From the NCBI GenBank assembly GCA_039566865.1, contig CM076957.1:4721896-4785895 (forward strand): a stretch of DNA of 64,000 nucleotides, given 5' to 3'. Of this stretch, positions 52,091-63,992 are shown piece after piece. Below the pieces are notes generated by a model that was given only the letters and a program-made list of their open reading frames with translations, was not told the origin of the DNA and ran no database searches. The position numbers and the translations under genes were made by a program. Numbering within the stretch: the stretch's first letter is position 1; every line of letters begins with the position of its first letter. The DNA comes from Aurelia coerulea (taxonomy: Eukaryota; Cnidaria; Scyphozoa; Semaeostomeae; Ulmaridae).

Positions 52091-52912
52091 CGCTCATCCT
52101 ACCTGGCTTTTTTTCATCTAACATAGTCGGAGGGGGAGGGGTGCTTTCCACCCCCCCCCCTCTATAAATAGCCGCAGACTAATGGGAAATCATTGCAACT
52201 TGGCAAGGGCGTAGTCCTAACTATTCTCGGAAAATGTCAAAATATATGGCTTTCCGGCTTATTTGTTCTAAAAACGGAATAAAGGTAATTTGAATGACTT
52301 TTTCCATTCTTATTTGGCGTATTATTCATTTCCAATTCAAATATGATGCATATAGGCGTTTTTAGACTGTAATTTTGGAAGAAAATGACAAAAAAATTGA
52401 CAACGTCATAACTAAAAACTGTTTTTCTGCCAAAAATTGATAATAATTGGCTCAAAATGCTTTTAAAGTATTGCATAACACAATTCTATGCATTTTTAAC
52501 AAAATCTATTGGATAAAACTTCAAAATTTGCCAAAATGACCCAAAATGGCGGCGCGAGTGACGTCATCATTTAAGAATGCTGACGTCAGAAAAATCCATT
52601 GTTATTGACAACAATAGAAAGCTAATTGTTTGCTGATTCTTTTAAAGTACAATAGTCAACATTTGGAACTAATTCTGGGAGTAAAAACATCAAAATCATT
52701 AATTTTTCAATTTTTCCAATGCCTTGCTCCAAATATGGTAGTGTCACCTGTCACGTGACACCTATTGTTCAAAAATTTAACTGTCAAAATGTAGCTAATA
52801 GATAATTAGTAATTGTCAGAGAGTTTGAGAGTCATAGCTTTTGTCGTTAAAGAATGCTCTGCAAAAAACCGACAGGGGGGTGGAAAACACCCCCCCCCCG
52901 GTAGGATTAGGG
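52091..52912. mobile_element. TTAA element family H in element G copy B
   Basis: Ends CGCTCATCCTACC and GGTAGGATTAGGG, with an inner pair 'gtgctttccacccccc'/'ggggggtggaaaacac'. TTAA flanks at 52087-52090 and 52913-52916. The host TTAA is the same one used by element F in copy A. Not related in sequence to F. Confidence 0.82.
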
Positions 52913-53190
52913 TTAAAGGAGTATCACTGAGCCCTAAAGAAATCTGTACAGTACAAACACTGTATCTAAGAGAAAGGTTTGGGATTTTGGCACTTTATTA
53001 CGATTCACTTATAACTGATATCTCTTCTCTTTGTTGGAAAACAGTAGAATTTCATAAAACTTGGGGTATGAAACTTGGGCCAGGTGAATTGTTATTTTTA
53101 TTTTAGGGCCCCTCAGCAAGCATTTCACTGTTTTTGGGTTGGAATATTTTCTGAAGAAAATTACCCCGCTTTTCCTAAGATTCTACAAAA

Positions 53191-53520
53191 AAATTTCAGA
53201 AAAAGGAATATAGCTCTATAAATTCTCAATTTACTCTGTATGCTACGATTATTGTGGTAGATTTTTCCCTGTTTATGGGGTCATATTTTAAAATTCTGAA
53301 TTCTCAATACCAGACAGGAGTTACCCCCCTCGCACCTGCTTTCTAGCCCTCTCATCCCAAACAAAGGCTCTGAAATCACTTTCTGATTGTTCTTTCCAGC
53401 TATTGTTAAGGTTTGAAAAGTATTGACGTCAGATATGTGTCTTGAATGGACGGGCAATTAGCGGTGTTGCCTTGACAATGAAGAAAGTACAAATAGAATT
53501 GTAATGTAATGTTTAATGTA
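53191..53520. other. No recognised gene
   Basis: Between the end of recognisable element G and the 227-bp tandem repeat. Nothing supported. Confidence 0.4.
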
Positions 53521-53925
53521 TTGTTGTTCAATTTCAATGAACTCTGAAAACGAAATAGCTTGTAAACATTAGGCCTCTCAATTCAGATCGCTCATCATGT
53601 TCAGTCGAGGATAGTTTGGAAGAGTGAGAACACCCCTCAACTCGTTTCACGTTTGTAATCAGGCAAAGGGCGACGTACCCTGGGTACCAGAGCCTCAAAG
53701 ATAGAATTAAATTAAGGGCGATGTGCAAATCGCTGGTTTCTTTGTTTGTTGTTCAATTTCAATGACCTCTGAAAACAGAATAGCTTGTAAACATTAGGCC
53801 TCTCAATTCAGATCACTCATCATGTTCAGGCGAGGATCGGCGAGGATGGTTTGGAAGAGTGATAACACCCCTCAACTCGTTTCACATTTTTAATCAGGCA
53901 AAGGGCGACGTGCAAATCTTTGTAA
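53521..53925. repeat. Tandem duplication, 227-bp period
   Basis: 'tgttgttcaatttcaatga' starts at 53521 and 53748; the units share 'cttgtaaacattaggcctctcaattc' and 'cacccctcaactcgtttcac'. The first unit has an extra 'accctgggtaccagagcctc' segment; the second is shorter. Confidence 0.85.
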
Positions 53926-53963
53926 AACTGCCTAGCAGATAAGTCCCAATCATTGCTCATTAA

Positions 53964-55120
53964 GGTAACTCTGCTTTCCGCTCTAGTGCACAGCGAGATG
54001 CCGTTTCGCAAAACCACTCTCCTCAGAAAACAGTTAATTTCGCCAATATTATTTGGTCTATCGAAAAGCGGTAAAAAGGATGTTCTTCTGTATAATCTGG
54101 GCAATCGAAAGATGTATAAATCGCAATGTTTCCGTCAACCCTGGCTTTGCAAATCCTTGCTAAAATCTTTTTGCTGATTTCAGAAATGTGAATTTACCTC
54201 CAAAACTACTCGAAAAAGTTTCGATTTTTTTTCGCTCCATCATTAGCTAAATAGTTGATCTACAACTTTGCCAAGTCTAATTGAAAAAGCTAGGCTAGAT
54301 TTCCTGCAATCGAATTTTACATTTCTGTTTACTTTTCGACATCGAAAGGGAAAAGCGTTGGTCAACAGTTTAGCGCATGCAGAACGATTTGAACGCCCGT
54401 AGAATGTTTTTGCAAAAAATTAGTTCTTGATCTAAGATCTATGCTCATTGTGGACTCTAAAAGAAATTGATAATTTGTGAATGCTTACGAAAGTCTCGAA
54501 AGACACCCAAAGCATGGTTTCGTGAAGCTGCTGTTAAAATCAGTAATTTTTAATCAATAGATGCAAATGATACTTTTACAAGCGCACTAAGGATGTCTTT
54601 TGAGACCTGCGTATGGTATTCCCAAAAGATGACGTTCTTTTGTTTGCCAATGGAAAAACTTCTGAAAGTTTCTTCAAGCCTGAGCTTTTGCAAGCGTGCT
54701 TCATAGCATGGTAATCCGTTGACCAAGGTTTCTCCATTTCGCTGTCGAAGAGTAAACACAATTACGAAATTCGATTGCAGAAAATCTTGCCTAGCTTTTT
54801 CAATCAGACTTGGCAAAGTTGTAGATCAACAACCTAGCTAATGACGGAACGAAAAAAAATCGAACATTTTTCGAGTAGTTTTGGAGAAAAATCCACTTTT
54901 CTGAAATTAGCAAAAAGATTTGAACTAGGATTTGCGAAACCAGGGTTGACGGAAAGATTGCGATTTATACATCTTTCCATTGCCCAGATTATACAGAACA
55001 ACATCCTTTTTACCGTTTTTCAATAGGCAGAATAATATTGGAGAAATTAACTGTTTTCTGAGGAGAGTGGTTTTGCAAAACGGCATTTCGCTGTGCACTA
55101 GAGCGGAAAGCAGAGTTACC
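53964..55120. mobile_element. TTAA element family F, copy B
   Basis: GGTAACTCTGCTTTCCGCTC at 53964 to its complement ending 55120, preceded by TTAA (53960-53963) and followed by TTAG, a one-base decay of TTAA. Very similar to 41835-42967 throughout, including the roughly 370-bp arms. Confidence 0.88.
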
Positions 55121-56277
55121 TTAGACGGCAGGTAAAAAGAAAACTTACGGAGACTCATAAAATAAGACTGCAGGAAATAAATCCCATAGCTAAACTTTAA
55201 TTTGATTTGGCCCAAGACTTGGCCCCTGTCTTCTTTGAAGGATTTTGTTCAGCTTCAATTTCTGCAAATGTGGCTTCTGTCAAAAACAGAATGCATGCAT
55301 TCGTTGCTGATCCCTTACTTCCAGTTATCGTCCAATATTTCACACCATTTTACTCTTCCTTCCGTCTTCTCATTTCACGAAGGCCTATTCTTTAGTATTC
55401 TTTAGCCAATCTAGGTTTAGTGGCCATTTGCTGCCAAATGCTGGTCGAGAGTATCGTAAATGTTGATCCTCTCAAGGAACGTTTCAAGTACTATTTAATC
55501 CAAAAACTATCAACAGTTTGAAAGCAATTTTCCATGCTGCACAACAATGTCAAACCTTGTTGCGTGACAACTCAGATGGTAGTTGAAAACATAAAAGGGG
55601 ATGTTTCTCTTGAGAGAAGGGGGAGTCCCCGGGAAAGGGCCAAAAAGGCATCTAAAAATTAGAAAATGTTGCAATTGTGGCACTCTGGAGCACCAATCCC
55701 TCTCCCAATAACTCATATTTTGAGGTAGAAACTCCTTAAATATAGGAAGGCTGTCAAAAGACAACATTTAGCAAATATAAACTGGGGAAATGGCCTTTGA
55801 AGGGTAGGAATTGTGCAATTTCCACTCGACCCACCTCCAGCACCTAAAAAATCCCCGGACCTGAATCCCTCTCCAAATGGGTCCCAATGCATATCAAGCG
55901 AAAAGAGATCCCACTGGGATTTTAAAAAAATCAGAAAATCCCTCAATGGGGTGTTGAAGGGCACCCATTTTTTGACGTCATGAGCAGCGCGAGAACAATG
56001 GAATGACAAACGATTTCGAGCTCAACACAAAGGGAAACAAAGGGCTTGGCAAGCCGAAAGTGGGGTGAGGAATTTGGCGAATAACCCCTGGACCAGAGTC
56101 TTGACTGGAAAAGGAGGACGTTTTGAGGAGGAACGGAATGTTGGGCGACGTTTTCACCTGCGGTTTGACTTCACCCATGTTGCCGTTCTGCCAATTGAAC
56201 TGTCTAGACAATGAGAACGTTGGCGAGAGGGACAAAGGGAATGACGCCACATCCGACTGCAACGAATATGTATATAG
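55121..56277. other. No recognised gene
   Basis: Open frames on both strands (55713-56397 on -, 55202-55405 on +) overlap and show no domain. No element ends paired. Confidence 0.45.
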
Positions 56278-56402
56278 ACTAGGCTTGCCGCTCGTCGCCT
56301 GCGGCGCCGAGCTGGCCCGCCGTCGTACCGAGTGATTGCTTAGGAAAGAATGTGTTGCCTTTGGCGTTATTTTCTCTTTATCACTTTCTGTGACCAAAGT
56401 AT
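56278..56402 (+). repeat. 125-bp GC-rich dispersed repeat, copy 2
   Basis: Same orientation as copy 1 (51016-51140), about 5.26 kb away. Shares 'gtcgcctgcggcgccgagc' core, 'cgccgtcg.accgagtgattgctt' and the ending 'gtgaccaaagt'. Confidence 0.8.
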
Positions 56403-58458
56403 TGATGTTACTTGACTTAATTTAGTTTGAAAGGTAAAGGCTAGAGTTATTACATGAGTCCTTGTCTTCTCTCAATTCCCCAACGATACCCCCGCAATAC
56501 CAATCCCCCCCCCCAATTCAGGGATGGCTGGGTAAAACTTAGACGAATGTAATATAACTAGCTGTTAACGCAGTTAAGTAAGTGCTGCTCATAGCATTAT
56601 TGATAATAACATTCCGCAGATTGTCAAAAGAATAAATGTCAGAGTGGATATTTTGGAGCATGTGGTTGAAACCAAGTTAAATTTAAGCTTTTTAAGGTAA
56701 AACAATTAAAAAAAACCATGAGAACTGTTTGTAACTGTCAAGACTGCATCAAACGACTATAATAATCATTAAAACTCAATGCGATATTAATCTCACTTCA
56801 AGTCTTCAATTGCAATTTCAAGACTCAGTTAATCAATGTCAGTTCATTTTGTACTTTCTTGGACTGCAAGGTTTTCTTTCTCCTGGGTGGTACCTCAAAT
56901 AGTGTATGGTTTTCTTTCTCATTTGGGCATAGATCAACACTGCTATTTCAACACACAAAGTGTTCCCCTTTTCAATTCTGTGTCAAATAACAGGCTTTGT
57001 ACTTTGCCTCAAATGAAAGCAAGTCTTGAGGGTATATGATGCACAACAGTTGACCGCAACAATTCTTCAAAAGTTCATCTGGTGACAGTTTGTATCAAAG
57101 TTAAAAGGTCACAAGGTGTGAAGAATGGTCACAGAAGCAATGCTGACCCAATGCTTTTTGGTTTTTGTAAGAATGTGCATCCAGAAGAAACTAACTTGTA
57201 AGATAACTTTCTTATGCTGCGTTGGTCTTTGAATGTCAATGGTTAAAGAAGCAAATACTGATCCAATGCTGTGCAAACTGTTACAGGAATATGAACAGCT
57301 GATATGCAGAATGTGATCCAATGCTGTGTTAATCTTTACATGGGCTGTCACAAATTAATAACGTTATCTTTCACTTCTGCAACAAAATACATGAGATATT
57401 AAGCTTTTGTTTATGAGATGTATATGTGCATGGTCATATGGCAACATTAAAGGGGCCTTTGCAAGGAGCATGGTTTGTGAACACACCATTGTGTGGTCTT
57501 TTCGTTCTTGCCATTTTTACAGTCCACGAAAATGACCACCAATAAAAAGATGCCACATGCAAGGTATGGTGGCTGGAAAGGCCGATTTAAGTACATATAT
57601 TCCAACTGAGTAGATAACAGAAATATACTGACAAGAAAAATCTGTGCTAAAGGAGGGGAAAAATTAATCAAGAAGCCAATCAAAATTCTTTCAGGTGCAA
57701 AGAATCATGGTTGAAAGATCCTTTCAATTATCTTTCTTTTGCAATCCTCTCTTGTGATTTTCTATGCAATGGGAAATTATCTCTTCTGTTCTAAAAAAAT
57801 TCATGGAACATTTATGCACTAGATGTTTGCAGTTTTAAGCAAAAAGAAAACTACTGTTCTAAAGTGCAACAATACTCTACTAAAAGATTACATAAAACCC
57901 TGAGTTTGTATTGTGAAAAATAGATACCATGTACCCATCTAATATAAAAAATTGCATGGTTGTTATCGGTGAAAATCTTTAAGTGCTGTATGCAAGGGAA
58001 TGAATGGTGAATCATTACAATAATGGGTAATTCACTGTTTATAACCACAAATGGGTGATTCACTTTTTCTTTCCACAATGGGAAAGTCACTGTTGTCAGG
58101 TGCCTCAGTGGGAATTTCTAATATATTGGCTTTTATTGCTACAAGTGGCAATACCACAATGGGTTTATACGTTTAATTTGTTGCCACAAAGGGCAGGTCA
58201 TTGCTGTTTATTTGTGGACGTGTAAGAAATGCTTAGGTAGGCCTAGTCTAGGCCTTCGTTGATGACATCTTCCTGGAACCTGTCCGCTGCAGAAGAACAA
58301 ATTTTCAACACAACAGAGAGCATAAAGAGAAATCCTCTCTTATTCACTGTGAAATGAGATGTAAAAAATGATTTGATACGTACTAGAGTCCGTGAAAATT
58401 CCCTTCTTCTTCTCGCAATGAACGTGAGTCAACCCCTTGCATTCAAAATCAAAGCGGT
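56403..58458. other. No recognised gene; weak degenerate repeats
   Basis: 'gatccaatgctgtg' variants recur at 57145, 57262 and 57315, and 'acaatgggtaattcactg' variants at 58017-58110. These are decayed tandem-like phrases only. No exon supported. Confidence 0.45.
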
Positions 58459-58545
58459 GGGTGGGAAGCATTTCAGTCGGCGAGCAGGATGCTCGTTTGG
58501 TTGCGTGGGCAGCATTTCAGTCGGCGAGCACGATGCTTGTTTGGT
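58459..58545. repeat. Two-copy tandem repeat, 47-bp period
   Basis: 'gcatttcagtcggcgagca.gatgct.gtttggtt' occurs at about 58468 and 58515. Confidence 0.75.
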
Positions 58546-58698
58546 TTTTGCATCCATACAAACATACAACACACTCATCGACACAGGAATTCCAATCAAC
58601 CCGTCTAAATTCTGCTACGCGCATGCGCTAAGCAGCAATTACCAAGGTAATAGCCCATAGAAATGTAATAGCAGGCGTTAGTAAAGGCAGTTTGAGCT

Positions 58699-59593
58699 GG
58701 CATACTGGAAAAACCAGACCCTATGATCCGGGGACCCCTATGACCCCTAGGACCTTCAAGTACTGAAGTTTGAAAGGACCCTGAACATAGTGGGGTTATC
58801 CCCTCTGCATAAAGGCTATATGCTAATCAGGATGCTGTATGCTAATCAGGCTACTTCTGCTATAATTGTTCAAATGTGGTGCCAATACCGTTGATTGCAG
58901 CCTGGGGGTGAATGCCGTTCAAGCAGGGGCGGATCTAGACGCTGGCATTGTTCTTCTGTAAGCATGGCAACTTGCCACTGATTGTGTAACTCTCACCTTA
59001 ACCATAGTGACTATGCCTTCACTTAGCTGAATGAAAGAATCCGCTAAATCATTAACATCTTCATCCATCGTAACATTCAAAGAAAGTCCCTGCCCTACCC
59101 TTGTTTGTTTTATTGGTGCATTCTGCATCCTCCATACAACTTTAAACTGGGGTGGAACTCAAAAATGCTGAAAAGTTGAAAAACACAAAATAGAATTTCA
59201 TGGAAATTTAAAACAAAGAGCAATAATATTAATGCACAGTAAATAATATTTGTATTCTGCAGTATGAGCACTGATAAAGGGTGGAAATGCTTTCATTTCT
59301 GGTGGATCAAACACCCCTTGTCGACTATTTACAGAATGACATGCATTTGTTATTTGTACTGATGCTATATCTGTTGAATGGAATTCACCCCCCCCCCCCC
59401 AGCCTGCAATAAACAGTATTGGCACTAAATTTGAAAAATTATAGTAGAAGTAACCTGATTAGCATTTAGCATCCTCATTATGCAGAGGGAATGACCCCTC
59501 TATGTTAAGGGTCCTTTCAGAAGTCAGTACCTCCTAGGGTCATAGGGGTCATAGGGGTCTCAAGGTCATAAGGTCTGGTTTTTCCAGTATGCC
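58699..59593. mobile_element. Foldback element with about 180-bp TIRs
   Basis: GGCATACTGGAAAAACCAGA at 58699 and its complement ending 59593 begin arms that pair to about 58875 / 59440, through 'ccctctgcat', 'gctaatcagg' and 'acttctgctataat'. Flanking GTTTGAGC and GTCTGAGC (one mismatch) may be the TSD. Contains C12 near 59388-59399. Confidence 0.8.
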
Positions 59594-60100
59594 GTCTGAG
59601 CAGAGGAAACCGTAAGTGCGGAAGTATAAAATTATCTTCGTGTATGAGCATGTTGTTATCATAGGAATTGTTATGATTTCGAAGGGAATTCCAACGATAC
59701 CAACATGTAAATGCCCAGTAGAAGCCGTTTGGCTAATGTTTTCGAACTGAAATTTCAGAAGCATGTAGAGGAATGATACAGCTAAAGATTTTGTTTTTAT
59801 CTACATATTTTAAGCAAATTTAAACGGTTAAAAACGCAGAATGTAAACAGTTATGAGCACAGTTCCATTCATTGAAGAACTTGACCAGCGTGCACGATCT
59901 CGTCTAGTTTCTCGAAAAATGCGCGAAAATGAATTCTGTTTTCACATGCCCGTAGGTTAATCATGTATCTAGAATAATGTTCTCTTATCTAAAACGATAA
60001 ATGTTCATGAACTCAAAAAAACCGAGTTCTCAGCAGAAGTATCACTGGTAAAAGCCGTTTGCGGACGATGGGGTTTCCATAGGGTGAGAGATCTTATATA
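59594..60100. other. No recognised gene
   Basis: Nothing supported. Confidence 0.4.
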
Positions 60101-60545
60101 TTCAGTCCACAGGGTTTCCCAAAATTAGACTTATTCCGCTCCTGGCGTTTTTCGGCGAAAAGAAGGCAATTCGTGGAACTTACATATTTTTACGAATTTT
60201 TTGGCACCTAAATGCAAGGGCTAGAAGGCCGGAAGGGGGAGATCTCAGTGTCACAGAAAACGCGTATGGATCCTTTGATCTGACCGTCTCAACGCTTTGT
60301 TATAGTAGATGATTATAGATTCTGTCCACAGGGTTTTCCCAAAATTAGACTTATTCCGCTCCTGGCGGCCGCGTCTGGCGTTTTCTGGCGAAGAAAATGC
60401 GATTCGTGGTGCTTTCGGATTCTTACGGATTTGTTGGCACCTAAATGCAAGGGTTAGAAGGCCGGAAGGGGGAGATCTCACTGTCACAAAAAACGCGTAT
60501 GGATTCTTTGATCTGACCGTCTCAACGCTTTGTTATAGTAGATGT
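60101..60545. repeat. Tandem duplication, 219-bp period
   Basis: 'gtccacagggtttcccaaaa' at 60105 recurs at 60324; both units continue through 'ggcacctaaatgcaaggg', 'aaggccggaagggggagatc' and 'ctttgttatagtagatg'. The second unit has 'ggccgcgtctggcg' added. Confidence 0.88.
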
Positions 60546-61969
60546 ATATGTATGTTAAAATTTGCCACGTAAAATAAAACAATTTACAAGAACTAAATAG
60601 AATCTACAAGTTTTAAAAAGCTAAAGAATAGATAAAATACGATAACAATGCTCATTAAATAAATACGTTAAAACACCCCTAATAGAAGTGGCAGGGATAG
60701 CATTAAAAGGTCATATTGACCTTATTTCCATAATGGTCCCCTTAGAGGTGGTTGCAAAAGAAAAATAATAATAGTAAACAACAGATGTTAAAGTGATTTT
60801 GGATGGAGCATAATTTAATAGGGCCGAGTCATATTTATGAGAGGGGATGCGTCAGAAGCGGACTGGCCCACCGGGACACCGGGAAATTTCCCGGTGCGCC
60901 CTTTGCCCATTTTTTTCAAAAGCATTGGTATTTAAAGAACGGCAAAGAAATCATCTTACAAGAGTATGGAACTTGACTGGAGAGTATGTAGTTATCAGCC
61001 AAAGTAGAATTTGCTTAGGATCCTTAAAGAGTTTTCCAAAGGAACTGTCAAAGAATGTTGAAGGTTTTCATTTTGGGGGCAGAAAAAATTAGATTGGAGG
61101 AGCCTTCTAAAGCAATGTAACGGGTGGTTGTATGAACATTCCCCTAAAGGTCATGATTTATAGACAACTGTTACACAAATGCTAAGGTTGCTAAAGTTGT
61201 CAATATGTCACAGGTAAACATGGGAGCAAGAGAGCTATTCTAAGCCCATTGAATCACCTCTGCTCGAAAATGTTACCAGACATGCGAATTTGTAAAAAAC
61301 ACTTTTACAAACTTGTCAAAAATTTCATCTAAGCACTGGCAAACATTGGCTCTGAAAAGTTGTTCTGAGCTAAGGTAGAGGGCATGGCATGTCCTAAACA
61401 TTTTCTGGGAGCATCGCCCCCACACCTCCATTTGCCATTCCTAATCAGTTTGACGTGGCGGCGCCGCTGATACCAAGTTATGTTTTCGCTAAAGAGGGAA
61501 GAGGGTGCTTTCAAGAAAGTAATGCAAGATTGTTTTGAAACTAATTGTTTCTCGTCAGGTCCGTCGGAAGCGGGGGGCTGCCCCAATAATTTGCTGAAGG
61601 TCGTTCATTTTTTTGCTGGAAAAAGCTGTGAAAGCCAAACTCATGGAAATGAACATTCAAAATTATCTCTATTCGAGGAAGTTGCAAGAATATATCAAGC
61701 CACCACTTTTGATGTTATGCAGTTGAAACACAAACAATGTCCTCGTCAAACTGAAGTTTCATTTTCAAAATTGTCCAAGCAAAACCCCATACAGTCGTGT
61801 TTCTTCGCTTTTTGTAACAGTAAATGCTCCAAAAATTAACGTTTTCCGATGATCTAAAGGGGCTCTGGCCCATCGGAATGACATTCATAATATTTGGAGG
61901 GGAGCCTTAAAATAGATGCAGGAGTAGCGAGGAAACAGCGATATGTTTGAAAAGAAATCTGCTTGAATT
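60546..61969. other. No supported gene; GC-rich repeat phrase at 60857-60900
   Basis: 60857-60900 contains 'cggactggcccaccggg' and the palindrome 'caccgggaaatttcccggtg', a phrase I associate with the ends of DNA transposons; no partner end found. A 119-codon frame at 61480-61839 has no recognised domain and overlaps an antisense frame. Confidence 0.4.
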
Positions 61970-62182
61970 CCATCTACAAAAGAATTTTTGAAATTGTATT
62001 CCACCTACGTTCTTCAAGTTTCGTAAACAAGCATATGCCAGTTGAATTTTCCTCTTCGTCTGTTTTTTCCTATTTTTCATATTATCCCAAAATCGCACAA
62101 TGTAAAAAAGAGAAAAAGATGCTTGTTTACGAAACTTGAAGAAGGTATGTGGAACACAATTCCAAAATTATTTTGTAGATGG
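61970..62182. mobile_element. 213-bp hairpin MITE
   Basis: 61970-62034 and 62118-62182 pair over about 64 bp (CCATCTACAAAA ... GTTTACGAAACTTGAAG), leaving a loop of about 83 bp. TSD not resolved. Confidence 0.75.
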
Positions 62183-63637
62183 ATTTAACCAGACTTCTTT
62201 CGAAAATGTTGCAAACTCCTTGCAACTAACTTTTCTTTCTGTTCTTTCTCCTCGCAGATACAAAACTTACTGAGTTGATAAATAAGGTTTTATAGTTTGA
62301 TTTAATTGATAGCTTTTTACTTTGTTTCAGTAGATTTTGATTAAAACAAATTAAACAAGGTAAAGTGTGGTTTGCGCAAATTTTTGCCCTAAAGGTTTCA
62401 TGGAAAACTGCTGCAAAATTGTGAACTTTTCCAATTTGGCACAGGTAGAGATGGGTTGAAGACATGAATTCTCTAAGTCAATGAAAATGAAGGTTGCTAA
62501 AATATTTTCCTTTGGCCGCTAATTTATAAAAACAACCATTACAAAATGATCAACAATTCTGTTTAAACATCAACTAACTTGTTAAGCCAAACAAAAGGGC
62601 GTATCCTTAAAGACAAACACAGCCTATGAAGACATCAATAAACCATCTATCATGATATCTAAACACAAACATCTTCTTTTGATTTGAAGAATCCTAAATT
62701 TTCAAAAACTTTAGGCCACTTTAGCCAACCGGAAATGACCACAACAGTTCATCATCGTTTAATATCGATTGTTGTGAACAAAGCATGATTGTTTGATAAC
62801 AATGTCTTGAGAACAATCTGAACAACTCAAAACAATTGGAACCATTGTGTTTTAAAACGAAGCTAAGAAAATATGGCTGCATTATTAATTTGTTGCAGAT
62901 ATGCTACACTGCCCCTTAAAGGGTTAAGTTTCTTAAGGGAATACTGTTGCACGATCTCCGTTGAGGCGCACAGTGATCCGGAACAAAAGAAAGTTTGGAA
63001 TGAATACCAAAATACGAAGTTTCAAAATCTGAATTTATTTCATGCCCATATCATCAAGTACAATCTGAATGTTTATGAAACGCAAACATTTTAAAAATTG
63101 GACAACGGATAGCCAGGAAAATGAATTTTGAAGTTGGGCCTAATTACTTGATTTGTTTACATAAGCACTTCTGGAATAACGCTGCCTGGATTGAATTTTC
63201 AAATCAATATTTCTCTGCTCAGAAAGGTCCGACAACTTTCGTTTTGATCTTATTTCAATCCTCTAGTCATGTACTTTTACGTAATTGCAACAATGATTGG
63301 AAATATTTATATTTTGGTTCATTTTTATGTGATTCATAATGGCGGAAATTTGTAAAATTCAAATTTCTAAAAATCATTTTAAAAATTCAACAGTTAAAAT
63401 GTAAAAATTGGGGCAAAATGTATTTATCAAAAAATTACAAAATTAAAGCCACTATTTGTGCAAGTGTCTACCAAAGGGTTTGTTCTGAATCGTACCCAAG
63501 AAAGAATTATGGTCATTCTTATTTTTGTGGTACAATGGAGATTTTAGAGATTTTTTCAATGTTTTCTGCAATGACAATAAATCAAGGTCTGCTAAAGCCA
63601 TCAAAACTGACTCAACTCTATCTCTTTGACATAGTGT
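62183..63637. other. No recognised gene
   Basis: AT-rich, short frames only, none with splice context or domain. Confidence 0.45.
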
Positions 63638-63992
63638 CATGAAATATAACCCTCAGAAAGCTTTGCTTTTTATCTTTATACATAAAATTACTGTTTTCAA
63701 GTATTTTTAGTTGTCACATCAGCAGAAAACGACCAAAAACGTGTTTTTTTTTTCATGAAAACTACCTCAATAAGGGACTTTAAGACTTAATTAGTATAAA
63801 ATTGTCCTTAGAATGATGAAAGTGAATGATTTTCATCACGCAAAGTCTCTTCAAGCCTCAAATGTTTCGGTAGTTATGATGGAAAACATGTTTTTCTTTG
63901 TTTCTGCTGACAGGACAAATAAAAATGCTTGAAAACAGTGATTTCATGTAGATCAATGAAACACTAAGCTTTCTGAGGGTTAAATTTCATGA
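63638..63992. mobile_element. MITE with TAACCCTCAGAAAGCTT ends
   Basis: 63639-63735 pairs with the complement of 63900-63991 in blocks: ATGAAAT, AACCCTCAGAAAGCTT, ACTGTTTTCAAG, GTCAGCAGAAA. Boundaries are approximate and near the window edge. Confidence 0.7.

Larger units (their letters stand above)
51686..53190. mobile_element. hAT-like element family G, copy B (two insertions, right end lost)
   Basis: Matches copy A from CCCGGTGGGTGCAATTCAA through 'gataccctt', 'gttgataaaaaaccccttatc', 'gaaggtaaccccc' and, after element H, 'aggagtatcactgagccc' to about 53185. The terminal inverted repeat expected on the right is absent. Confidence 0.72.

Noticed and set aside
61480..61839. 119-residue frame on the + strand
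   Set aside because: No recognisable domain, poor context, overlapping antisense frame of similar length; chance cannot be excluded.
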